Shown here piece after piece: positions 47,061 to 57,735 of a stretch of DNA of 64,000 nucleotides. Location: contig CM057009.1 in the NCBI GenBank assembly GCA_029891345.1, positions 87,591,416-87,655,415 on the forward strand, read 5' to 3'. Made by a program: the position numbers and the translations under genes. The notes below the pieces were generated by a model. It saw only the letters and a list, made by a program, of their open reading frames with translations. It was not told the origin of the DNA and searched no databases. The stretch is from Dryococelus australis (lineage: Eukaryota > Arthropoda > Insecta > Phasmatodea > Phasmatidae). Positions within the stretch are counted from its first letter, which is position 1. Each line of letters starts with the position of its first letter.

Positions 47061-47224
47061 AGTTTCTGTGATATAAATAAGTTAATAATAACAATTAATA
47101 TGTAAAAAAATTTTTTTACATTTTTTAATGCTTTTTGGGTAAAACTACGACAATTTTTCCTACAGCAAAAGAGTAAGGCCACATATGTAATGTAATGCAG
47201 TACTGAAAAATGGTGTTTTTCCAA

Positions 47225-48400
47225 ATAGCCTCAAGATAGCAATTGTAAATTCAATTACAAGAAGGGAGATACAAATAATATTGCCAACTATAGACCTATA
47301 TCTTTATTGTCATCTTTTGCAGGTGTTGTTGAAAATATATTGTATGCAAGGTTATTTCAACATTTACTGTTACATAACATTTTAACCAACTTACAATTTT
47401 GTTTACAGAAAGGCAGTTTGAATTCTCATACTATGTATAAGTTAATTTCATCTATATTGGATGCCTTAAACAATAATGAAAGCATTGTAAGGATTTTCTA
47501 TGTTCTTTAAAAGCTCTGTGAACCATAAGATACTTCTTCATCTAAAATTTTATGGTGTAAAATGCAGAACAAATATGTCTTTCCAATCTTACTTAGCTGA
47601 AAAATCACAAAAGTATTTTCAAATAGAACAGGATCAAATTTTATTGAATTTAATGCAGAAATGGTAAAGCGTGGGGTACCATAAGGTTCACTCCTGGTCC
47701 CTTTGTTATTCCTTGTCTTTATAAATGATTTCCCTTTTAATTTAGAATCTAAAGTTAGCACTGTTATGTTTGCAAATGATACTAGCTTCTTGATTAAAAT
47801 TAAGTGTTGTAGTGAATTAACTGATAAGGTCAACTCTATCTTCTTAAAGATAGAAAGCTGGTTATAGGCAAATTAATGAATATTAATCTATTAAAAAACA
47901 AGTTGTGTAAAGTTTTCCTCGAAGAGAAAAATACTTAAAGAAGTAAATGTAAAACTCAGTGGTATGACATTGCTGCATTTACAAAGTTTCTTGATCTTAT
48001 TATTCTGAACTGGATCTGAAGCCAATCTGAATATTAATCTGAATTGGAAAAAGCATATTGATAATGAAAGTTTAAAACTGAGTGTAGAAGGTTTTGTACT
48101 GAGAACTTGTCCACAAATAACTTCAATTGAAACTCTAAAACATGTCTACTATGCATATTTTAATTCCTTAATGTTATGTGGTGTGATATTTTGGGAGAAT
48201 TCAAGCTACTGTAAAAAGATTTTTCTACTACAAAAGAGGACTCTCAGAATTTTATGTAATAAACATAGGTGTGACTCCTATAGACAGCAGTTTAAGGATT
48301 TGAAAATTCTAATATTTTCATGCCAGTATATTTTTGGAAATTTCGATATGAACTGTGATTTACACAAACACACCACAGTAAACAAAAATAATATATAATA
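47225..48400 (+). pseudogene. CR1/Jockey-like LINE RT and C-terminal fragment
   Basis: Decayed plus-strand RT. NYRPISLLSSF-like text lies near 47280-47320, and the frame 47307-47510 reads FAGVVENILYARLFQHLL then ILTNLQFCLQKGSL. Later, GVPxGSLLVPLLFLVFINDF-like text lies near 47670-47735, FANDTSF (the YADD box) near 47770, and the C-terminal LKHVYYAYFNSLMLCGVIFW and IFLLQKRTLRILCNK at 48140-48260. It is 5'-truncated, as LINE copies usually are. Same broad clade as the 26.9-kb relic. Confidence 0.82.
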
Positions 48401-50980
48401 TACATGTTCATACATCCACATTTACATTTTTTTCATGTTCTCCTGATAGCACATAGAACAATACTCATTTACATCATCCCAGTATGAAACAAACAAAAGA
48501 CATAAACTGGAAAACAACTTAAAAAAAAAGAGAATTTCTTCAGTTTCGATAACAAAACAAAAGGTCTTCTCAGACACAACAACGTGTAGGACTTCCTTGA
48601 TTCCTGAGGCATACTTGTATCTGACAAGGCATACCATACCATAAACAATAACATTAAGCATTTCCTGAGGCACATTGTCCCATTCCTCAATTGTGGCTGT
48701 TTTTAAGGCCTAATTTTGAACCTGCTGTGTTTGTTTACATGCAACACGCATGTCGCTGGAGGGTAAGGCATCAATGTTTACATGATTCACACAATGTAGG
48801 TACATTCCACGCTTACTAGAAACATACAGATTACGTATTAGTTGGCGAACTGGGAATATTCTAAACTTTCTGTGCACAGTGGGGAATATGCAAAACTTTT
48901 TGTGAGAAGTAAATTTTTCTATAATAAAACTTTTCAATGCAATACCACTACATTTAAAGAATACATTTTATATTGATAAATGTGTGTTTACAAGTAAGAT
49001 GAAACAGTTTTTCAAAATGTATGCTTTTTACAACATGGAAGATTACTATGAGTTTTACCAGTCTTATAAATAGAATAAAACTTCAAATTTTGTAAAGTAC
49101 ATATATTAAAAGGTAAAATAGGTATCACATTATGGTTATTCTGTAAAACCTTTGTGTACTTATATTTAATTACATTTTATTGATTTGGTTTTAATTGAAT
49201 TATTTTATTTTTAACATGTACTTCTTTTATTGTAATTGTAAATTTCTTGCAAATTTTTGTCTTCTAGTTTAATATTATTATCACTGGAACTTTCTTGTGC
49301 ATGTATACTGAAACCAAAATTTATATATCAAAACTATGTTCACAGTAAAAATTATTTTATTTTGAAGAAATATTTTAAGACCTTTAACTAATGCCTCCAG
49401 AACACCATTTCCATTTAGTGAACACCACACACCATAAATGTCCATTTGTAGAAAAGCAGATTTATCTGTTTCAAACTTAATTAAAAGAATTTTGAGCATG
49501 AACCTCAAGTTTCTTGTTTCCATGTCACAACTATATGATTTTCATTGGATTGCAAGTACAATGCAAACTCTCATTTCATGCAGCTGATACCAAACTGCCT
49601 AATCCTGTCTTCTATGAGGAAAACTACTGATGGTGAGACTTATTACAATAAAACTTTTTAAATAGTGTAAAAATTTATTTTCAGATTAATATCTAAGCTC
49701 TTGGAGTTAACAATAATTAAACAAAATATTACTAGTAGCATCCTGTGCATTTTATATGTTCTGACTTGGTTTTAAGTTGGTGTTAAGTATGCATGGCTTT
49801 TACGAGAACTAATGCAGAAGATTAATATTTTTGTCTACAGGTGTAGTGCATGTGGAACAGTTATTCCATGTCACAAATTAAAATGATTTACATTATTACC
49901 ATACTTGTGTTTTATATTCAGTTTTTTTTTTTTTACATATATTTCAAGATGTTTTAATTGATATGGAATTTATTTGTTTAAGAAAGGTGATTTTAATGTA
50001 TTTCTTATGGGTACACCCATTATGTGACATTATAAAATCTAGGTGTTGTTGAAAGTGAAAATTCTGAGTTACCTAAAATGAGAAAAAGTATAATGGAAAA
50101 TTCTAATTTATTAACATTTCCCAGAACTTCCTTTAGCAGTATGCATCTTTATTTTACTATCAAATAAGTTCAAATACTTGAAACACCAATATTACTAGTA
50201 ACAGTTATGCTCGACATTATAAATATAATTCACATGAAAGCTAATTTTCTATTGAGTTATCATTTTAATGTAGAAGTTCAGTACTTAAAGAAGTTACACA
50301 TTAACCATGGTTTTGTCGTTTCTTGTGTTCAGCTGCAGTTTGAAGAACGTGGTATAAAGCACACATTCTTTTCAGTTTATTGCCCTTGGATTTATGCAGA
50401 AACAAAATTAATTTGAATTAAAATAACCAAGTATAGTAAAAGTATTATTCCATGGTAAATTATCATATTGTGCTTTCACAAAATGGATTCTCATTTCTTC
50501 CTGAAAATGATTATGATTATAAATCTGTTTTAAGTATGCACTTCAATCTGAGCCGAGCCGGTTATGAGCTATTATGTCGCACCAGCGAGAAAGCACATGA
50601 TAACAGGTGCATAAAATATTTAATGCAATAAACAGCATGTGGTTATTTCCATGTTTTTATTTATTAAAAAGTGATTCTGTGTATTTCAACCATATTTTAG
50701 TTTAGTGACTGCTGTGCAAGAAAATAACAGTACCTTACAACCTGCACAGCTTCATAACCCAAGTCATAGCTCAGAATTTATTAACTAAAATAAATATTCA
50801 TCAATGGAATGTGCTTAGTTAAAGTAAGGGTGTGAGAGAACAGCTCTCTACATGATCAATTAGCCATTATCCCGTACTGGGCATATTAAGTGAATATACT
50901 GCTCATTTATTATTTCAGAATTCATTCACATTTCAGTGTTCATTCAGCTCAGTGTTCATTCAACCATCACTTTTTAAACT
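48401..50980. other. AT-rich sequence without recognisable gene
   Basis: Open frames (48422-48937 minus, 49281-49523 minus, 50207-50416 plus) carry no recognisable domain. No RNA gene seen. Confidence 0.5.
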
Positions 50981-51225
50981 AGGGGCCATAATGGTGTAGT
51001 AATTAAACTACTCGCCTCCCACCTAGTTCGATTTCCGGCGGGGTTGCACCCAAATTTTTGCACGTGATAATCATGTTGGGCGATGCTGCTGGTCTTTGGG
51101 TTTTCTCTGGTATCTCCCATTTCTCCATCCTTTCATTCTGAAGCTGCTCCATACTCACCTCATTTCATCCTCACCATCTCTCAAGACCTCAGTGTTAGGA
51201 GCTGCCCAAATCTCTTAACTCACCC
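50981..51225 (+). repeat. tRNA-derived SINE, family A, copy 7 (full length)
   Basis: The tRNA-like head reads GGCCATAATGGTGTAGTAAT, with B box AGTTCGATTTCC, followed by the body (GTTGGGCGATGCTGCTGG) and the tail (TCTCAAGACCTCAGTGTTAG, then CCAAATCTCTTAACTC). The flanks CTTTTTAAACT (50970-50980) and CTTTTAAACT (51226-51235) form a near-exact target-site duplication. This is the best copy for reading the polymerase III promoter boxes. Confidence 0.92.
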
Positions 51226-51239
51226 CTTTTAAACTTTAT

Positions 51240-51758
51240 GCATAGCCATTTACAGCCTTAGGGGTGGGCTGATGTTCAGCCTCAAGCTCTGTCTGCATCA
51301 CACAAATTCACTTGCACTTTAAACAACTGAACAAATAACTCAACTAAATAAAAATCCACCCTAGACAGAGCCGAAGGCCTGCCGAGGCAAAAACCTCTCT
51401 CTCACAAAATCATCCTCTCAGTACAGCGTCAGTACATTGGCTCTCCCTTAAAACCAATCACTTTGTACCTCATTGTGTCAACAACTCCTCTACCTTAAAA
51501 CAAAGATTAGCACTGCACCCACTGCCACAACTGTTGACCTGTGAAACATTAGTGGTTGAACCACACATTTTGTAACAAGCAGTCACCGACCACCCGGCAA
51601 AACTGCACATTCATTGGAAGTAGAACACTCAACCCTAGGACATTATGCTTCTGTGAAATGTCAGCACATCCACCATGGCATTGACCGCCTGCTGTGAAAA
51701 TTCCCGAGCCTTGCAGCCTCACAGTACTGCAAAAAAAAAAAAAAAAAAAAAAAAAAAA
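51240..51758 (+). repeat. Poly(A)-ended segment, possible retrocopy
   Basis: A segment clearly less AT-rich than its surroundings ends in 28 consecutive A (51731-51758). It contains no recognised coding frame or SINE motif. A retroposed RNA, or the 3' end of an unknown LINE or SINE, would look like this. No target-site duplication was found. Confidence 0.45.
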
Positions 51759-52289
51759 CCACAATCCATTACAAACACAAATTGTGTCTATGTGACATTG
51801 TATATTAAATGAGTCTTGGTCTGTTCTTTAAGACAGTAAACTTAATTTACACACACGTATACATGCATACATGGACACACATACATCCTTTTTGCAGCAA
51901 CAATGTCAAAGCTGATTTGATTGATTAAATTTGTTACTTATTCAGCCTCAAAACTATGTTTGGTTATATGCTATACAGTCATTTGGTACAGGATGTTTCA
52001 AAAAGATTTATCCAATTTCAGAAGGCTATAACTTTTGAAACTAAGGAACAGAGGACATACGGTGAAAGGGTGAATTATATGCCTGACAGTAAAGTTTTGC
52101 ATATAATTATCACAATACTAGATTTTTACTTGAAAGGGTAAGAACACTTCAACAGGTTTTTTTATAGTAAAACTATTGCAACTATACTTCTTAAATATAA
52201 TGTGACAACTGAGGTGTTCTGTCCTATCGAAAATGGGAATTTTTTTAAAAAATTCACATTTTTATTGATTCATATCTCCTGTGAGGGAA

Positions 52290-52516
52290 CTCACCTCCCA
52301 CCAAGGTGAACCAGGTTGTATCCCCAACCAGATCACTCCTGGATTTTCGCAGGTGGGAATTGTGCCAAGTGATGCTACTGGTTGGCAGGTTTTCTCAGTG
52401 ATCTCCTGTTTCCCCCGCCCTTTCATTTTGGTGCTGCTCGATTCTCACCTAAATTCATCTTCATCAGCTTTCAAGACCTCGCTGTTAATAAGAGCTATCC
52501 AAATCTCTCACCTCAC
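52290..52516 (+). repeat. tRNA-derived SINE, family A, copy 8 (5'-truncated)
   Basis: It starts within the head (CTCACCTCCCACCAAGGTGA) and runs to the CCAAATCTCTCACCT end. The 14-nt CTCCTGTGAGGGAA at 52276-52289 and 52517-52530 is an exact target-site duplication. It inserted into the IS630-like transposon. Confidence 0.93.
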
Positions 52517-53239
52517 CTCCTGTGAGGGAAATCAAAAAAAGCTTGTTTTATTTTTGTGGAAAGTTAGTTTGATGTGTAGCAACATATTAAAATTGAAAGT
52601 AGGTGATTTGCAGAGTAATGAAAATAATGTGCCATAAATTGTGATAAAATAGATTTTATTTTATAAAAAAGTTTCACGGTATTGTAACTAATTTTTCTTA
52701 TTGTATTTCACATTAGAATCAAAAATTAGTTTCTTTTTGTAAATATAATCTTGAGTGGAAGTTAGCTGGGTCACTGTTGTGAAAAAAAAAATCAAGCAAC
52801 ATGGGAAAAAACAGGGAAAAAAAAAAAAAAAAGGAAATTGAAACCATTATTAAAAACATTTAAATTTATTTTATTTTAAATATTTGCAAGTTTTGATGTT
52901 CACTTTAAGATATGAATTGACTGGTTGGAGGAACAGTGGTTGTGGTGCAGACTGCTGTGTCATGTTTATTGCTATTTGGCTAAAGCCTGCACTCTTAGTC
53001 TTAAGATCAAGACAAAGAGTTGTTCAGCAAGTGTCTGCTTGCAGCATCATGTGTATTATTGCTGTTGAAGTGCAGCGGTCAGTCTGTTACAACCTCTGTT
53101 GGTGTTCATTGCTGTGTAAAATATTATTGCTTACACCACAAGAAATATTTACATACATATTTTCATTTTTTTGGCCAACGTTGTTATGACTCTTTTAATC
53201 TTCATAAGAAAGTGATGTCCGAAGTGCTGAAAGATTTAG

Positions 53240-54083
53240 TCTTAAAGTTACTAATTTGTATTTCAGACCTGATTTTCAGTGGGTTCCAAGGATGGGATTG
53301 TGCATTACGTATTTTAAGAAAGTACTGGGGAACTAGCACAGAGCATCTTGATGAGATATTTACACCTGTAGAGGGAGCGGTGAGTGAAGTGAATCCTGCT
53401 TGTGAGGCTCTTGGAGTATCCCATATAAAAATTAAGAAACTGAATCATGAAAAGAGACCTTCAAATGCTAGAAAAAAAAGTAATTAGAGTAACGTCTGTA
53501 TTTAGAGAAAAAATTGAGTATGTCAATTAATGTTGCGTCTGATCCATCAGATGAAAAGAAGGATGTTCAAAAACTTTCAGAGGATGCCGAGTATGATATT
53601 CTTTTGTGTAAGCTGAAAGATATGTTTAAGGAGAGTAAAAAAGTAACTGATAAGGTGAAAGTTGTAAGTTTGCTACCACGATCATGGTCAACTGTTAAAA
53701 CATGTTCAGAGTTTAGAGTTAGCCAATATTTGTTTAAGAATATTAGGTAGCTGGAAAAAAAAAAGTATGGGATAATTTGTGTATATGAGTTAAAATGGCG
53801 GCTGGGAGAAGTAACTGGAATGAATAGGAATGAAGAAGACTGTCCTGCCCACTTCTTCAATCCAGCAGAATCACCAACATCTGTTTATAAATCAGTAAAT
53901 TATAGTGAATGTGTGCCATTTACAACCATTTTAAGAGTAGTTCTCTCTGAGAGTAAATTTAGAACACACACTGGAAGAGTGAGAAATATAGCCTCAAAGA
54001 CAAGTATTGAATTGCCTCAATTATTGGAACATAAAATTAATAAGAAAGAGAACACAGGGAACAAAAAGAATAAAACGAAGTGA
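53240..54083 (+). pseudogene. Broken ORF resembling an uncharacterised invertebrate HTH-like family
   Basis: Three plus-strand pieces. The frame ending at 53487 contains CEALGVSHIKIKKLNHEKRP. The text then continues through VTSVFREKIEYVN (about 53475-53520) into the frame 53514-53750, with YDILLCKLKDMFKESKKVTD, VKVVSLLPRSWS and EFRVSQYLFKNIR. The frame 53820-54083 (ECVPFTTILRVVLSESKFRT) follows after a stop and frameshift. The central LLPxSW.....EF.VSxYL pattern looks like a helix-turn-helix and recalls, from memory, a widespread uncharacterised metazoan protein family often found in repeat-rich genomes. Function unknown; whether it is host-derived or transposon-derived is unresolved. Lys-rich C-terminus. 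Confidence 0.5.
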
Positions 54084-54479
54084 GGTAACAAAGACTACCT
54101 GTTAGTTGTTCAAGAACAAAAGGCTTATCTTTTATAATATAAATACGGCAGGTATTAAGTGCTGCCCCTATAAATGCAATAATGTTTGTGTAGTTACTCC
54201 GGAGGTAATCTTTCTAATAATTTTCATTTTTATTAAGGGACACACAAATGTCTACATAGAGTTTCTGATTATATTATAGAGTTAGTTACAGTTTTAACAC
54301 AGTAAAATTCATACACAAATTGGAGGGAAAAAAATAATTTTGCCTGAAGTTTATGGCACATTATTTTCATATTCTGCAGATCATCTACCATAAATTGTAA
54401 TAATTTTTTACGCACCAAACTAATTTTTCACACAAATAAAATCAGAATTTTGTTATGTCCCCCAACAGAGATACAAATG

Positions 54480-54730
54480 AACAAAAATGTGAATTTTTTT
54501 TTAAATTCTCATTTTGGGCAGCCTTTAAACGTCAAGGGGGAAAAAACACCTCAGTTCTCACATTATTTTTGAGAACTGTATTTGCCATAGTTTTAATGCA
54601 AAAAAACTTGTTAAGGGTTTTTGTTCCATTCACGTAAAATGTAGTCTTCAAATTGGGGCAAAAAAATTTTTTTGGTGTGTTTTGTTCATTCAAGTAAAAA
54701 TGTAGCCTTGAAAATGGGAAAAAATTAATA
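54480..54730. repeat. Short degenerate direct repeats
   Basis: TTTTGTTCCATTCACGTAAA with following TGTAGTCTTCAAATTGGGGC (about 54617-54660) recurs as TTTTGTTCATTCAAGTAAAA with TGTAGCCTTGAAAATGGGAA (about 54681-54720). AT-rich, no gene. Confidence 0.6.
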
Positions 54731-54989
54731 CAAGTCCATCACAAAATTTGACCCTGATTAGTATTATCTTCAAAAAAAGAAGGCAGTAGTGTTTCAATAC
54801 CTTAAGAAACAGCTCATTTTTCTTAATAAATCAGTTTTTGATTTATTAAAATTTGGGTATAAATAAAGTTGCTATATTAATTACAACGCATGCTTGAAAA
54901 TGCTAAAAATGCTGTACACTATCATGTAAAAAAGGCAATGTATGCCAAATGCAGGCCTAGGAAATTTTTCAAACATTGTTTTTGAACTC

Positions 54990-55800
54990 TCAAAACATGT
55001 ATGATTGAGTGATACAAAAATTAAATTTTTCTGAAACTATGTGGCAACTAACATTATTTAAATTGGTTGAAACTGTATCAAATTACCCTCCTGCTGGAAA
55101 ATGAAATCAGCAGAATTTGTCTGTAACTGCAGGAAAATCCAGTTCTGCAACATTTGCAGGTATGAGATTTCTGTGCAGTTTTGTCAGTAATAAATAATAG
55201 ACCATAACCTTTTCTCGGGAAATGATGCACAACACATTTACTTTAGGGGAGTCTGTCTCATGCTTGTCTATGGTATGTGACTGCTGTAATCTCCAGATCC
55301 ATATGTTGAGGTAATTCACCATAGCACTGAGCTATAATGTGGCCTCGTCACTGAGCACTAAGCGCAAAAGAAAAGTATCATCTTCCATTTTATTTTCAAG
55401 AATGAATGCCAAAAAGGACACACATCGTTTATCACTTTGGCATAGTGCACGTACAAGATCAATCCTGTATGGTTTGAATAACAAACACTGTTGTAAAATA
55501 TACCAGACAATTGTATGGGGAATGGCTATCTTTCTACTGGCACAATGGGTAGACTTTTGCGAACTTCTCATTAAACTCCTCCGGATGTGCCCAACATCTT
55601 CATCGGATACATGGGAGAAACCTGTTTTTCAAAACTGCTCACGACAACGTTGAATTCTCTGAGTAGTATGGTCTGTAGTGCTGTACTCTTGCTAAAAATT
55701 ATGCTGCATAGTTGTCATAGACTTGCAATTGTTGAATTAGAGAATGCAAAAGGCCTTCTGTTCCGGGGTCATCATCCTGACGTATATTGAAGGGAGCTCG
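54990..55800 (-). pseudogene. IS630/mariner-like transposase of element 2
   Basis: Minus strand. An N-terminal MMTPEQKAFCILLIQQL (about 55740-55790) resembles the start of a transposase helix-turn-helix region. Then FSHVSDEDVGHIRRSL and SQKSTHCASRKIAIPHTIVW (second HTH region, 55500-55610), then FILENKMEDDTFLLRLVLSD and EATL (about 55330-55400; the Asp of LSDEATL is the first catalytic residue), then DSPKVNVLCIISREKVM (about 55205-55255). The text fades near 55040 with FIFQQEG, the second catalytic region with Glu in place of Asp. The PRSPDLTP block is missing. One stop after EATL and frame changes upstream make it inactive. Confidence 0.85.
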
Positions 55801-56088
55801 CCTGCTATCTTCTCACTGTCTAGGCACCAGGGAGGCACCTAGCTGCAACCAATCCTCTCTTAGTGAATGGACATGCTCACTGACATATGGGACTCTGGCA
55901 TGGGCCAATCAAAAATTTAGTCCGGACTCAAGGGATTCAGAGCAAATTGAGTGGCAGGAGAGGGAGGCATGTTGAGCATTTGGGATACTTGTAAGCAAAA
56001 CTTTGTTGTCAGACATGTAATTCACTCTTTAACTGCATGGGCTTCTGTTCCTTAGTTTAAAAGATATATCCTTTTGGAACCAACTGTA

Positions 56089-56760
56089 TATTCAAGTCTA
56101 GAATATTGCTCTATGTTATGGAACTTTTTGACTGAGACACCACAAAGCAAAAAAGTCACAGGAAAAGATATACTGAATTGTTCAGGACAATTTTAATGAA
56201 AATACAGTTCAACACTTGTAAACAGCCCATACTCCCAAATTTGATATAATGCCACTGCAATTAGTAAGAAATAATGCCACTACAATTAGTAAGAAATATC
56301 TTAAATGCTGATTTTTTATTCCTTAATCACACACCTGAGATGTTATTGTTCAGATTTACTAGGTTCAGTAGGTTTTAGAATACAGTTACCTATTGAATAT
56401 ACGCCCAAGAATAGTTTTACATCCACTAACTAAATCCAAGGACCTGTTGTACCATTACATAACGAATTTTAACACAAACGTAAATTAATATTATGTGTAA
56501 GTAGTCTATAGTGGAATTATTCTTATTGTACTATTACTTTAACCATGAAGGATTGAATAGCTGGTTGGCTGGATAACCACACCAGCTCTTCATTCAGTGT
56601 TGGCTATTGCTGAACTTATGTCATTGTGTAATAGTTTAAATATTGTTTACGTATTTTGGAAATTGTGTGTATTTGTGTATTGTTAATGCATTCCTTGCAA
56701 GTTACAGGCCTTCAGTCTGTTGGCTTACCTAGAATTATGTAAATGAAGTAAAAAATAAAT
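56089..56760 (+). repeat. Possible LINE 3' end
   Basis: SLEYCSMLWNFLT (56095-56135) resembles the P.LEYCS.VWNP block near the C-terminus of Jockey/CR1-like RT proteins. The segment ends at about 56760 in AAAAAATAAATAA, as in LINE 3' tails. A 25-bp tandem doubling, TAATGCCACTNCAATTAGTA, lies at about 56248-56299. Evidence is thin. Confidence 0.45.
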
Positions 56761-57655
56761 AAGGTATATCATGCTTTCAGAGTTCAAATAACCTTGTACA
56801 ATTTTACATGACATGTTTCAAGTTTTTCTAGTGCATGTTCAGCAAAAATTCCAAAATTTATTGCTGCTGGACAGTTATCTTAAAGTAAGAGTGTGGGTAC
56901 ATAATAAGGATTTTTATTTAAATTTTACTGGGGAATTTAACGAAGGCTATTGTGCATTTTTCAAGTTTCAAGAAACTTATGAAACTTGCCTGAATTGAGA
57001 GAACTGTATATTTATTCCAGTGTTAGTATTTCATGCATAGTTGTGATTATACACAAAAAAAGAATACTGAACAGATGAGAGTGCAGATAATTTTATGTAC
57101 TGGTTTGATATTGTTTTTCATATTCTGATGTATGTATGCAACATTGAAGTCATTAAATATAAATAGCGACACCTGAAATTAAATAGATAATTTAATTCTA
57201 GAAAATAATGGAATACTTGTATTATTTTTATAAAGTTGTCTGCACTATTTGTTTGGTAACATTCCATTTATTCATAAACTGCATATTTCAGCATTACCAA
57301 AATCTTTACATTCTTACCCTATGTTTGTGTCATTGATTGTAGATGTCATTGTATAGTGTGAGTGCAACACAAAATTGCAAAATAAAAGTATTATGTGTTT
57401 TTCTTGTTAAACATATTATTTTATTTTAGTTAAAATTGTCGAGGTGGCATGTTTCCATTTCAGTGAGAAATGTTTGTCTATTCAAAATAATGTTTACAAA
57501 ATTGGAATATGTTACATAAATATTAGTCCAGTGCTGTGGACACATCAGTTTGAGTGAATTGCATTACTTGAATGTCATCCTGGTTGACATAGACACTATG
57601 CATCATATCAGGTCAAATGCTATTGATTTTTGAGGCGTGGTAGTGTTGACACAAG
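56761..57655. other. AT-rich sequence without recognisable gene
   Basis: The frame at 56813-56998 has no recognisable domain. Nothing else is seen. Confidence 0.5.
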
Positions 57656-57735
57656 TGTCACACACACACACATACGTGCACGTGCACGTGCATACATGCA
57701 TGCACAAACATATGCACACAGATACAGACACACAG
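57656..57735. repeat. Alternating purine-pyrimidine CA/TG tract
   Basis: CACACACACACATACGTGCA followed by GTGCACGTGCATACATGCAT and CACAG/CACAC units, an imperfect microsatellite that favours left-handed DNA. A short (TG)n lies nearby at 57852-57864. Confidence 0.85.

Larger units (their letters stand above)
44546..47150 (+). mobile_element. piggyBac-like transposon (left end visible)
   Basis: CCCTTTAACTCTTTAACTGC (from 44547) resembles the CCCTTT... termini of piggyBac elements, and a TTAA lies at 44535-44538, 8 nt away rather than adjacent. The right terminus is not identified; the sequence after the gene is a degenerate repetition of its 3' end. The LINE fragment starts near 47225. Confidence 0.6.
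51989..56086 (-). mobile_element. IS630/mariner-like transposon 2 with internal insertions
   Basis: Bounded by TA at 51987-51988 and 56087-56088. Terminal inverted repeats of about 105 bp read inward from the left as CAGGATGTTTCAAAAAGATT and from the right as CAGTTGGTTCCAAAAGGATA. Both continue with CTNAGGAACAGA, GTGAATTA and GACANNAAAGTTTTGC. A minus-strand transposase lies near the right end. The element is 4.1 kb, much longer than usual, because a SINE (52290-52516) and an unidentified coding relic (53240-54083) lie within it. Confidence 0.82.

Noticed and set aside
50981..51045. tRNA gene candidate
   Set aside because: The A and B boxes belong to a SINE head: the cloverleaf does not close and a SINE body with target-site duplication follows.
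52884..53189. 101-codon frame with Cys/Leu-rich text
   Set aside because: No domain, and it overlaps another frame; the protein-like signal only starts further downstream, near 53240.
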